From Flavihumibacter fluvii (GTDB taxonomy: Bacteria; Bacteroidota; Bacteroidia; Chitinophagales; Chitinophagaceae), in assembly GCF_018595675.2 (NCBI RefSeq), contig NZ_CP092333.1, forward strand, positions 1,574,001 to 1,638,000: a DNA stretch of 64,000 nucleotides, in the 5' to 3' direction. The translations under genes and the position numbers were made by a program. Below, piece by piece: positions 27,495 to 35,406 of the stretch (position 1 is its first letter; each line of letters begins with the position of its first letter). The notes beneath the pieces were generated by a model. The model searched no databases. It was not told where the DNA came from and was given only the letters and a program-made list of their open reading frames with translations.

Positions 27495-29972
27495 TCAATA
27501 GATCAGTTGAAATTCCGGATGAAGCGCCATCGCCCATAAAAAATCCTGCACACCAGTTACCGTAGGAGCCTGTTTTAAGGCTTTCAGGGCAACAGATTCT
27601 TCCTCTTTTTTCGGAAACCTGCCTAAAGCATTCCTATATACCTGCCTGATCATTTCTACCGGATCCGGGTAATTTTTAGTCCATTTTTCAGCAGCTTTTT
27701 TCATGGCTTCATTAAACAGGTTGCCATTGGTGAGTTCAAGTGCCTGCAACAGGTTGGCCTGGGAACTCCTGCTTGTAGTTACAGTTTCCCGGTTTGGCCT
27801 GCCCAGGGCAGTTAAGAACGGATCATTCCGCATCAGCGAAGCCCTTGCAAACGGAAGGTTAAATTTCACCTTTCCCGGTAACAGGTTGTACACGACCATA
27901 CTATCCTGGTAGATTGGCTGGAGGGTTTCACTAACTGCATCAGCGAATTGTTCTGCGGTTAACCTTTTACGGATCATACCCCTGAAAACAAATCCAGGTG
28001 CTGAAATCAATTCAACATCTTTCACGGCTACTGAAGGCAATTGATAGGTTTGCGAAGTAACAATCAGTTCAATCAGTTTTTTAGTATCGTATCCGGAAGC
28101 TACGAAATCATAAGCAAGCCAATCGATCAAATCCTTGTTCCAGGGGATATTGTCCATCATATCAACCGGTTCAACAATGCCCCTTCCAAACAGCTGGGCC
28201 CATATCCTGTTAACAAAGGTCCTGTACAGGCGACCGTCTTTAGGTTGCACGAGGTTATCGGCAAGTTGCCTTAAACGGTTGATGCGGCTCGCATTGGAAT
28301 CAATCATCCCAAGTTCCTTAAAAATAATCCTGCGGCCCGCCATTTTACCTGTAGGCTTATCACAGCGATGAATTTCAAGTGATGAATCCGAGAACAGGTT
28401 AGCAAAAGCATATGAATCATCCAGTTTCCAGTCACTGATAAAACTATCATGGCAGGAAGCACATTTCAGGTTAAGTCCAAGAAATACCTGCGAAACATTC
28501 TGTGCGGCCTGCATTTCGGTGGTCTGACTGGAATTGATCACCCCGCGCCATTGGATCCCTTTTATGAATCCTGCGGAAGCACTATCGGGACTCAATAATT
28601 CCTTTACAAAATTATTGTAGGGCTTATTGTCTGATAAGGAATTGTATAACCATTGGGTTATATCAAATCTACCGCCGGTTATATATCCTGTACCTGTATA
28701 ATCATTGCGTAAGGCATCATTCCAGAAGCTAAGCCAATGCTGGGCATAATCGTGGTTTCTATTGAGGAGTTGCTGAACCAGGATACTTTGCTTGTTTGCC
28801 CTTGTATCTTTCACATAGGCGTCAACACTATCCGGGGATGGAAGGAGGCCAATAACATCCAGGTAAACCCGGCGGATATACATCCGGTCATCAACAGGGG
28901 AAGACCATTTGACCTTATGCTTTTTGAAATATGCGTCAACAAAGCGGTCGATCGGGTTCGTAAGGTTGCCGGTTGCAGCTGGAATTTCGGGTAACCTGGG
29001 TTCCATCGCGGCCACGCGGTATAAACTTTTTTCCGGGCCATCTGGCCAGGGTGCACCTTGTTTGATCCAATATTCAAGGATGTCGATTTCCTTCCGGTTG
29101 AGTGCCTTGCCTTTAGATGGCATGGCCTCTTTATGCGTACGTGGGAGATTTAAGCGGCGGATAATTTCACTGTTTTCAGGGTGACCAGCAATTAGGACAG
29201 GCCCATTTTTCCCGCCTTTGAAGATATTCTCTTTCGAATCCAGGCGTAATTCGCCTTTTACTTTCACGGGTCCATGGCAACTATAACAATTGTGCGCAAG
29301 AATGGTCCTGACCTGGAAATTTAATTCCCGGGATATGTCACTGGTTAACGGACCTTTCAGGCTGGCCAGTGAAAAATTATTGTCAGATTCATCTGTCACT
29401 TCTTCCCCGGATGGAATCACACTGGTAAGGTAATCATCGCCATGGGTGATTTCCGCGCCGAAGTGCCCGGCTACCGTAACCCCTATAGTGCTGGCCCATA
29501 AAAAAAGATAGGCATACCGAAGCATTTGCTTTTTATATAAATAGGCGGTGATACAGGCAAAGATCATAGTGCTGATACCCGTCCACTGGTGTACCAGTAA
29601 CACATTACTGCCATAGCTTTCCGTATTCGATAAAACCAAACCCAATACAACAGCTGCAACCGATGAAATTGCGGCAACCAGCACAGTAATGTAAATGCTG
29701 CTTTGAAACTGGTTTGTTTTTTTCTTCCGGTCAATCCATTCAAGCAGGAGGGCTATAAACAAAAATCCAATAGGGAAATGAACAATTGCCGGATGGAACC
29801 TGCCTAAAAGGGTCCAAAGCCAGAAGCTTTCGGTGGCAACGGTTGTAGCGGCATCATCCTGGGCATTGGCAATAATGGGAGAGAAAAAGGACATAACGGT
29901 ACCAACTGCAACGAAAACAGCCATGGGTTGGAAAATGGTCTTTCCATTATAAGAATTATTAATACTTCCCAT
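27495..29972 (-). CDS. DUF2231 membrane domain - PSCyt1 - DUF1549 - DUF1553 protein
   Basis: An 825-residue protein. Residues 50-170 hold the DUF2231 membrane domain (LLGRFHPAIVHFPIGFL). PSCyt1 follows with CYSCH at 229-233 and EAMPSKGKALNRKEIDILEYWIKQG. DUF1549 begins at NPIDRFVDAYFKKHKVKWSSP and includes RRVYLDVIGLLPSPD and a second haem motif CASCHDSF near residue 500. DUF1553 ends the protein (LYRTFVNRIWAQLFGRGIVEP, LTAEQFADAVSETL, NGNLFNEAMKK). It is the first gene of the minus-strand run. Domain order combines in one chain what the 5' operon splits between two genes. Likely a membrane-anchored dihaem oxidoreductase subunit (inference). Confidence 0.9.
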   Translation of the reverse strand: MGSINNSYNGKTIFQPMAVFVAVGTVMSFFSPIIANAQDDAATTVATESFWLWTLLGRFHPAIVHFPIGFLFIALLLEWIDRKKKTNQFQSSIYITVLVAAISSVAAVVLGLVLSNTESYGSNVLLVHQWTGISTMIFACITAYLYKKQMLRYAYLFLWASTIGVTVAGHFGAEITHGDDYLTSVIPSGEEVTDESDNNFSLASLKGPLTSDISRELNFQVRTILAHNCYSCHGPVKVKGELRLDSKENIFKGGKNGPVLIAGHPENSEIIRRLNLPRTHKEAMPSKGKALNRKEIDILEYWIKQGAPWPDGPEKSLYRVAAMEPRLPEIPAATGNLTNPIDRFVDAYFKKHKVKWSSPVDDRMYIRRVYLDVIGLLPSPDSVDAYVKDTRANKQSILVQQLLNRNHDYAQHWLSFWNDALRNDYTGTGYITGGRFDITQWLYNSLSDNKPYNNFVKELLSPDSASAGFIKGIQWRGVINSSQTTEMQAAQNVSQVFLGLNLKCASCHDSFISDWKLDDSYAFANLFSDSSLEIHRCDKPTGKMAGRRIIFKELGMIDSNASRINRLRQLADNLVQPKDGRLYRTFVNRIWAQLFGRGIVEPVDMMDNIPWNKDLIDWLAYDFVASGYDTKKLIELIVTSQTYQLPSVAVKDVELISAPGFVFRGMIRKRLTAEQFADAVSETLQPIYQDSMVVYNLLPGKVKFNLPFARASLMRNDPFLTALGRPNRETVTTSRSSQANLLQALELTNGNLFNEAMKKAAEKWTKNYPDPVEMIRQVYRNALGRFPKKEEESVALKALKQAPTVTGVQDFLWAMALHPEFQLIY

Positions 29973-30041
29973 CTGGTATTACAATCGTTTCTGAAAATTA
30001 AAATATTCCTATTGTCCTGTACTTACAACAGTAATAATTTG

Positions 30042-30070
30042 ATGGTATATAACCATCCTGTACCATCCTG
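30042..30070. promoter_or_regulatory. Short dyad and direct repeat between divergent genes
   Basis: The 15 bases from 30042 have 5-bp inverted arms ATGGT/ACCAT around ATATA, and ACCATCCTG is repeated in tandem (30052 and 30062). The site lies between the divergent starts at 29972 and 30159, where a regulator of the island could bind. The arms are short, so chance is possible. Confidence 0.25.
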
Positions 30071-30158
30071 CAATCCAATCCTTTAGGTAATATTCAGTGT
30101 AATATCATTATTTTACAGGCAGTAGCAAGGGCAATGTGAAACCCTTGACAAATTGTTT

Positions 30159-31835
30159 ATGAAAAATTACTGCATTTATTTCTTATACCTGCTGTTATGG
30201 ATACTTCCAAACAATTCAGTACAGGGACAGAATACTGTTACACACATCAGTTTTGCCAATAGTAATATCAGATACCCCCAAAATAAACTTCCAAAGGAAA
30301 ACCAGGCAAGGAAATGGTTCCCCACTGCCTGGAAAGGGGAAAAAGTTCATACCCAGATCGTAGTTTGGTGTACCCAGGACCTTCCCAGCCTAAGTGTGAT
30401 GGCAAGTGACCTGACCAATGAAAAAGGGGAAAAAATTGGATTTAAAAATATCAGGTTGGGATTTCTGAAATATGTAATGACTGATGAATTCAGGGACGGT
30501 TGCGGATACCGGTCACCCAAAGATTTTGATTCTTCCCTGGTGGAAGACCCGATCGATCCCATCCGCAATATACATGTGGACAAAAACACCTTACAACCGG
30601 TTTGGTTAAGTATCCAGGTACCGGAGAACTGTAGTGCAGGCAATTATACAGGTACCATCACGGTAAACGCCAATAAACTCTTTAAAATGGAGGTGCATCT
30701 CAAGGTGAAGGACCACCTGCTACCACCACCGTCTGAATGGACTTTTGCGCTTGACCTATGGCAACACCCGGCAGCTGTTGCACGGGTACATGATGTTCCT
30801 TTGTGGAGTGCGGCCCATTATAATTTCATGCGGCCCTATTATACCATGCTGGCGAATGCAGGGCAAAAATATATCACCACCAGTATCATACACGAACCCT
30901 GGAACCACCAGACCTATGATGATTTCCCGAGCCTCATTAAGTGGATCAAAAAAAAGGATGGTACCTGGACGTATGATTATACGTTGTTTGACCAATATGT
31001 CAGTTTTGTAATGAGCTGTGGTATTTCAAAGGGCATCAACTGTTATTCAATGGTACCCTGGAAGTTATCCTTCCAATATTATGATGAAATTGCAGGTAAA
31101 GATACCGCCCTGGTAGCTAAAATCGGTTCACCGGAATATAACACTCATTGGTCAGCCATGATTAAGGATTTTACCGGGCACCTTAAGGAAAAAGGCTGGT
31201 TCCCGATCACACGGATTGCCATGGACGAACGACCAATGGAGGATATGAAGGCGGTCATCACCCTGTTGAAATCGATTGAGCCAAACTGGAAAATAGCCCT
31301 GGCTGGCGAATACCATCCGGAGATTGAAAAAGACATATTCGACTATGTGGTGGCCTCTAAATTTCAATTTGACAGCCTGGCCCTCGCAGAGCGGAACCGT
31401 GACAAAAAAATTAGCGGATTTTATACCTGCTGTGTGGAAGCGAAGCCGAACGGGTTTACTTTCTCTCCACCAGCCGAACATGTTTGGTTAGGCTGGTATG
31501 CAGCAGCCAATGGGTTTAACGGATACCTTCGCTGGGCGTATAACAGTTGGGTAAAAGACCCGTTGCACGATAGCCGCTATAAGGCATGGCCGGCCGGTGA
31601 TACTTACCAGGTATATCCGGGACCATGGACTTCTGTTCGATTTGAAAAACTGATTGAGGGCATCCAGGATTTTGAAAAGATCAGGATCCTGAAAAAGGAA
31701 TTCGAACAGGCGAAAAACACAGAAAACCTGGAAACCCTAAATAAGGCCGTCAGTGTTTTTTCAATGGAGACATTAGACAAAATTAGCGCCCAGACAATGG
31801 TGGAAAATGCCAAAAAGGTCCTGAATAGTTTTTAA
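30159..31835 (+). CDS. DUF4091 protein, GH123-like exported glycosidase
   Basis: A 558-residue protein; the ATG at 30159 starts a good signal peptide (MKNYCIYFLYLLLWI...VQGQ). An N-terminal beta-sandwich (residues 25-190) is followed by a TIM-barrel-like DUF4091 domain with FALDLWQHPAAVARVHDVPLWS, HEPWNHQTYDDFP, the acidic pair in RIAMDERPMEDM, and a C-terminal WLGWYAAANGFNGYLRWAYNSW and FEKLIEGIQDFEKI. The family is related to GH123 beta-N-acetylgalactosaminidases, in which an Asp-Glu pair is catalytic; MDERP is the candidate. It is divergent from the catabolic run and convergent with the DsrE-like gene, 7 bp apart. A galactosamine-type substrate would fit the galactonate pathway nearby (inference). 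Confidence 0.85.
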   Translation: MKNYCIYFLYLLLWILPNNSVQGQNTVTHISFANSNIRYPQNKLPKENQARKWFPTAWKGEKVHTQIVVWCTQDLPSLSVMASDLTNEKGEKIGFKNIRLGFLKYVMTDEFRDGCGYRSPKDFDSSLVEDPIDPIRNIHVDKNTLQPVWLSIQVPENCSAGNYTGTITVNANKLFKMEVHLKVKDHLLPPPSEWTFALDLWQHPAAVARVHDVPLWSAAHYNFMRPYYTMLANAGQKYITTSIIHEPWNHQTYDDFPSLIKWIKKKDGTWTYDYTLFDQYVSFVMSCGISKGINCYSMVPWKLSFQYYDEIAGKDTALVAKIGSPEYNTHWSAMIKDFTGHLKEKGWFPITRIAMDERPMEDMKAVITLLKSIEPNWKIALAGEYHPEIEKDIFDYVVASKFQFDSLALAERNRDKKISGFYTCCVEAKPNGFTFSPPAEHVWLGWYAAANGFNGYLRWAYNSWVKDPLHDSRYKAWPAGDTYQVYPGPWTSVRFEKLIEGIQDFEKIRILKKEFEQAKNTENLETLNKAVSVFSMETLDKISAQTMVENAKKVLNSF

Positions 31836-31842
31836 GTATTTA

Positions 31843-32259
31843 TCAATGGGCAACTTTGATATAGCCCCAACCATCGGCCTGTTTGGAAATGATCTCATAA
31901 ATTCCGTCAGGAACTGTCCGGATGCCGGGCAGCAGGTCCGTTTTATCAAGGAGGTGGTTTTTTAGTGCCTGCTCACAAACCACAAAAGTAACCTGCTTTT
32001 TTGCAGTAAGGCTGGTAATAAGATCAGGTCTATACGCATGGGCATTAGTGACCAGGTCAATACCCTGGCCATACATCACCACTTCAAGGTTTGCGGCGGG
32101 GTTTGCTTTCAGGATTCCATCCACCCATCTTAGCAGCGATTTCTGTACAATGCTGTCATTTCCGGTCAGGTCAAATACCACATCATACCGTCTTTCCTGG
32201 GAGAATAGCAGGAGGTGCATAAAAAGCAGACCAGAAACGATAGAGAATTTTCGTTTCAT
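31843..32259 (-). CDS. Exported DsrE-like protein
   Basis: A 138-residue protein with a signal peptide (MKRKFSIVSGLLFMHLLLFSQ). The mature part (VVFDLTGNDSIVQKSLLRWVDGILKANPAANLEVVMYGQGIDLV, TFVVCEQALKNHLL, LLPGIRTVPDGIYEII) has the DsrE/DsrF fold pattern, with a cysteine at the position often used for sulfur relay. It shares the C-terminal motif LLPGIxxVPxG with the divergent gene at 32466, so the two are probably paralogues. Role in sulfur transfer is inferred. Confidence 0.72.
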   Translation of the reverse strand: MKRKFSIVSGLLFMHLLLFSQERRYDVVFDLTGNDSIVQKSLLRWVDGILKANPAANLEVVMYGQGIDLVTNAHAYRPDLITSLTAKKQVTFVVCEQALKNHLLDKTDLLPGIRTVPDGIYEIISKQADGWGYIKVAH

Positions 32260-32465
32260 ATTTGTAGCTTTGCCTAAATTTACGCAATATTTAAGCGCTA
32301 TTCGTTAAACGGTCTTGCATTTAAACGGCATTATTCCAACAGGTTTCTCCAGATTCCTCCCTATCCAACAACTTATTTACAGGTCAGTGTGCAATCCGTG
32401 CCGCAAAACAATCCGGTTTAGACTTCGATGACCTTTTTTTTCAACTAACCAATAAAATATGCTGT

Positions 32466-33170
32466 ATGAAAAAGCAACATGTTCCTGCATCGAACAAACG
32501 CAGGACGTTTTTAGGACAGGTTATTTCTGGAGCGGCCATGCTCGGATTTGGTGCCATGGTATCTCCCTCAACAGTTAAAGCATCAGAAAAGTGGATAGAG
32601 GCAGACGGACTCTCAGAGGCTGATGCCTGGTTCAACAAAATCAAAGGAAAGCACCGTATTGTGTATGATGTTCCTAACCCCCATGAAATGTTTCCCTTTG
32701 CCTGGCCCAGGGTGTTTTTATTAACGAATGAAAAAACAGGAACGCCAAGCAATGAAAGTAATGTAGTTGTTGTGCTGCGGCATAATGCAATTCCTTATGC
32801 CATGCAAAATAGTTTATGGGAGAAATATAAGTTTGGGGAGTTATTCAAAATCAATGATGCCGCCACTAAAGCACCAGCCACCCAAAATGCATTCTGGCAA
32901 CCAAAGCCAGACGCTTTTAAAGTGCCGGGTGTTGGTCCGGTTGCAATTGGCATCAATGACCTGCAGAAAGATGGTGTGATGTTTTGTGTTTGTGAAATGG
33001 CTATGACTGTATACAGTGCTGTAATTGCTCAACAAACCAATACTAAAGCAGAAGATGTAAAGAAAGAATTCCTGGAAGGGTTATTGCCGGGCATACAACC
33101 TGTGCCTTCAGGTGTATGGGCAGTTGGCCGGGCCCAGGAACATGGCTGCGCCTACTGTTTTGTAGGTTAA
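32466..33170 (+). CDS. Tat-exported DsrE-like protein with CxC motif
   Basis: A 234-residue protein with a twin-arginine leader (NKRRTFLGQVISGAAMLGFGAM). The mature part has FLLTNEKTG..NVVVVLRHNAIPYAM, GVMFCVCEMAMTVYS (CxC at the position of the single Cys in the 31843 protein) and LLPGIQPVPSGVWAVGRAQEHGCAYC. The shared pattern makes it a larger DsrE-like paralogue transcribed divergently from the smaller one. Redox or sulfur-carrier function is possible but unproven. Confidence 0.7.
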   Translation: MKKQHVPASNKRRTFLGQVISGAAMLGFGAMVSPSTVKASEKWIEADGLSEADAWFNKIKGKHRIVYDVPNPHEMFPFAWPRVFLLTNEKTGTPSNESNVVVVLRHNAIPYAMQNSLWEKYKFGELFKINDAATKAPATQNAFWQPKPDAFKVPGVGPVAIGINDLQKDGVMFCVCEMAMTVYSAVIAQQTNTKAEDVKKEFLEGLLPGIQPVPSGVWAVGRAQEHGCAYCFVG

Positions 33171-33183
33171 AGCCGGTGAAGAA

Positions 33184-33214
33184 AAGTCACGATATTTTAT
33201 CGTGGCTTTTTTAT
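33184..33214. terminator. Bidirectional Rho-independent terminator
   Basis: Inverted repeat AAGTCACGATA / TATCGTGGCTT with one G-T wobble, a short AT loop, then TTTTTT on the plus side. It ends the DsrE-like gene and overlaps the stop codon of the convergent cytochrome gene. Confidence 0.7.
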
Positions 33215-34144
33215 TTTGGCGATTTGTCCAAAAGGGCCAAACTTATGTCGCTGTTCAGAAAAGCTGTCTGCAAAAGGGGCAAAAGGATAATCGAATGGCT
33301 TTGTACTGATGACCGGCCAATCATAAGGAAAGAACTTTTGGGGCCTTGGTTGTGAACTGATATATGCGGCCAGGTCCCAGGCAGCTTCGTTGCTCAATGC
33401 CGGCCGGTCATGTGTTGCCCCCAATGGCATATTGTCCTTAATAAATGCAGCCAATTTTGAAATCCTGAAAAGTCCCGCACTTGTATTAAAACTATTTGGT
33501 CCCCATAATGGCGGATAAACATAACCAACTGAATCTGGCAGCAATAATCCGCCGCCATTTGCTCCATGGCAAGTCATGCATTTTTCCTGGTAGATCATTT
33601 TCCCCTGTTCCGGGTTTGCAGCCCTGTGTAAAAAAGGCAGGTCAGCTGTACCTGCACCTTCAGGCCTTTTATTCAGTGGCACATCTTTACCTAACCATTG
33701 AATATAGGCGACTACTGCCTGCATTTCAAGACCAGTAGTATCCAGAGTCCGGCCATTAAGGCTTCTTTCCAGGCATTCATTCACCCTGAAACTAATAGAT
33801 TCCACCCTACCACTTCGGTCGCGGAATTTTGGATATGTTGCAGCTGCGGCCGAGAGACAATTGGAGAAATTTTTTGTACCGGCAGCTTCATGGCAATTCT
33901 GGCAATCCATTCCGTTTGACATATTAGCCAACTGGCCTTTAGGCCCCAGGTAATAAGAAGTTTTGGTAAACAAATCCTTACCATAACGAATCAAACTATC
34001 CTTTCCGGAAAATCCAAGGGAACTGAAATCAGGAGGATGCCAGGCTTTCGGTTGTTTCCCAATAGGATATGACCTTATCAACATCCATACTACAGTAATG
34101 ATGCATAAGCACAAGAGAAACCAGGAATATTTTGGCAATTTCAT
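33197..34144 (-). CDS. Dihaem cytochrome c, thiosulfate dehydrogenase (TsdA)-like
   Basis: A 315-residue protein with an N-terminal membrane anchor or signal (YSWFLLCLCIITVVWMLI). The first haem domain has NGMDCQNCHEAAGTKNFSN, ATYPKFRDRSGRVESISFRVNECLERSLNGRTLD, which is the TsdA/SoxA-like pattern; the second has CMTCHGANGGGLLLPDSVGYVYPPLWGP and NMPLGATHD. TsdA enzymes couple thiosulfate and tetrathionate; in true TsdA a Cys ligates haem 1, and the Cys in RVNECLERS is a candidate. Convergent with the DsrE-like gene; the stop lies within their shared terminator. Confidence 0.82.
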   Translation of the reverse strand: MKLPKYSWFLLCLCIITVVWMLIRSYPIGKQPKAWHPPDFSSLGFSGKDSLIRYGKDLFTKTSYYLGPKGQLANMSNGMDCQNCHEAAGTKNFSNCLSAAAATYPKFRDRSGRVESISFRVNECLERSLNGRTLDTTGLEMQAVVAYIQWLGKDVPLNKRPEGAGTADLPFLHRAANPEQGKMIYQEKCMTCHGANGGGLLLPDSVGYVYPPLWGPNSFNTSAGLFRISKLAAFIKDNMPLGATHDRPALSNEAAWDLAAYISSQPRPQKFFPYDWPVISTKPFDYPFAPFADSFSEQRHKFGPFGQIAKIKKPR

Positions 34145-34216
34145 GGCAGCTGCTTGTAATTTCGGGCCTTATAAGTTACAATTTATTTGGTTTATTTTCA
34201 ACCGGAAACATCGAAT

Positions 34217-35053
34217 ATGAGAAGTGTTTTTTTATGTACCTGCTTTTGTTTACTGCTGACTGGATTCGCTGTGGCCCAAAGTTCGGCATCTTTATCTGCA
34301 GCAGCGCCAAAGGCATTTGTATTAGGAAAAACAATAGCACTACATTCAGCTGCACTTGCTGAAGACAGGATCCTGAATATCTATACCCCGGAAATATATG
34401 CGCAGGATACTACTACTAAATTTCCGGTCATTTACCTTTTGGATGGTTCTGCCAATGAAGACTTCATACATATTTGCGGATTGGTACAATTTTTAACCAT
34501 GATCGGATCGATGCCGCCAGTAATTGTTGTTGGTATCGCCAATGTTGACAGAAGAAGGGATTTCACTTTTCCTACCACTGTTGTAAAAGATAAAGCTGCT
34601 TACCCGACTACGGGCGGTTCTGAAGCATTCATCGCTTTCCTGGAAAAGGAAGTACAGCCGTTTATTCAACAATTTTACAGGGCTAATGACACCAGCTTGA
34701 TCATTGGACAATCCCTGGGTGGGTTGTTGGCCACTGAAATTTTATTTAAAAAACCACAGTTGTTCAATAGCTATATCATTGTTAGTCCTAGTCTATGGTG
34801 GGATAATGAATCACTGCTGCAACTGGTGCCAACATTGCAAAACGATGCACGCTCAGATGCCCTGCATATTTTTATCACTGTTGGTAAGGAAGGTACACAA
34901 ATGGAAAATAATGCGGCAGACCTTTATGCGGCAATAAAAAAACATGCCCTTAAAAATAGCCGTTGTTCATTCCAGCCCCTGCTAAAAGAAAACCACCTGA
35001 CCATATTACACCAGGCCGTGTATACTGCATTGGTATGGCGATTTAAGAAATAA
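34217..35053 (+). CDS. Exported alpha/beta-hydrolase esterase (Fes/IroE/esterase D type)
   Basis: A 278-residue protein starting at ATG 34217, which begins a signal peptide (MRSVFLCTCFCLLLTGFAVAQ); the upstream TTG at 34187 is less likely. The body matches the putative esterase family PF00756: RILNIYTPEIYAQD, KFPVIYLLDGSANEDF, nucleophile elbow IIGQSLGGLLATE, LWWDNESLLQ and a late KENHLTILHQAVY histidine region. Family members include siderophore esterases and acetylxylan esterases. No siderophore genes are nearby, so general ester hydrolysis is all that can be said. Confidence 0.85.
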   Translation: MRSVFLCTCFCLLLTGFAVAQSSASLSAAAPKAFVLGKTIALHSAALAEDRILNIYTPEIYAQDTTTKFPVIYLLDGSANEDFIHICGLVQFLTMIGSMPPVIVVGIANVDRRRDFTFPTTVVKDKAAYPTTGGSEAFIAFLEKEVQPFIQQFYRANDTSLIIGQSLGGLLATEILFKKPQLFNSYIIVSPSLWWDNESLLQLVPTLQNDARSDALHIFITVGKEGTQMENNAADLYAAIKKHALKNSRCSFQPLLKENHLTILHQAVYTALVWRFKK

Positions 35054-35083
35054 TTTAAAAATAATAGGTATGTCAGGTTCTTT

Positions 35084-35376
35084 TTAAAGTTGCTGCATAT
35101 TAATTGATTTCTTTTCAGAAGAATTATTATATGACCGGAATTTCTTCTTATACGTTAAACCTTCTACATTGTTGGAATTGAAATCACCATATATAACCGA
35201 CAATTCGATCGTTAAATCCAGAAAAGAAGCCAAGATTTTGAGTAATATCCGTATGCACCCAGGTTTGCAAATGAAAATATCACCTATCTACCTGAACTAG
35301 AATAAAGGGACTTCTGGGCTGAAGCATTTCCAATACATAACAATGCCACCAAAATTAATACAATGAAATTTTTCAT
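35084..35376 (-). pseudogene. Possible remnant of a small exported protein (frameshifted)
   Basis: The minus strand from ATG 35376 encodes a perfect signal peptide (MKNFIVLILVALLCIGNASA, then QKSLYSSSGR) but stops after 30 codons at 35284. A second frame, offset from the first, is then open down to 35084 and encodes a hydrophilic tail (GDFNSNNVEGLTYKKKF..). This fits a gene broken by a small indel. It fills most of the 353-bp spacer between the esterase and BamA-like genes; the rest shows nothing clear. It could instead be a genuine 30-residue peptide or chance. The family of the tail was not recognised. Confidence 0.4.
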
Positions 35377-35406
35377 TTTGGGGGTCTAACTATTAAATTT
35401 TCGTCC

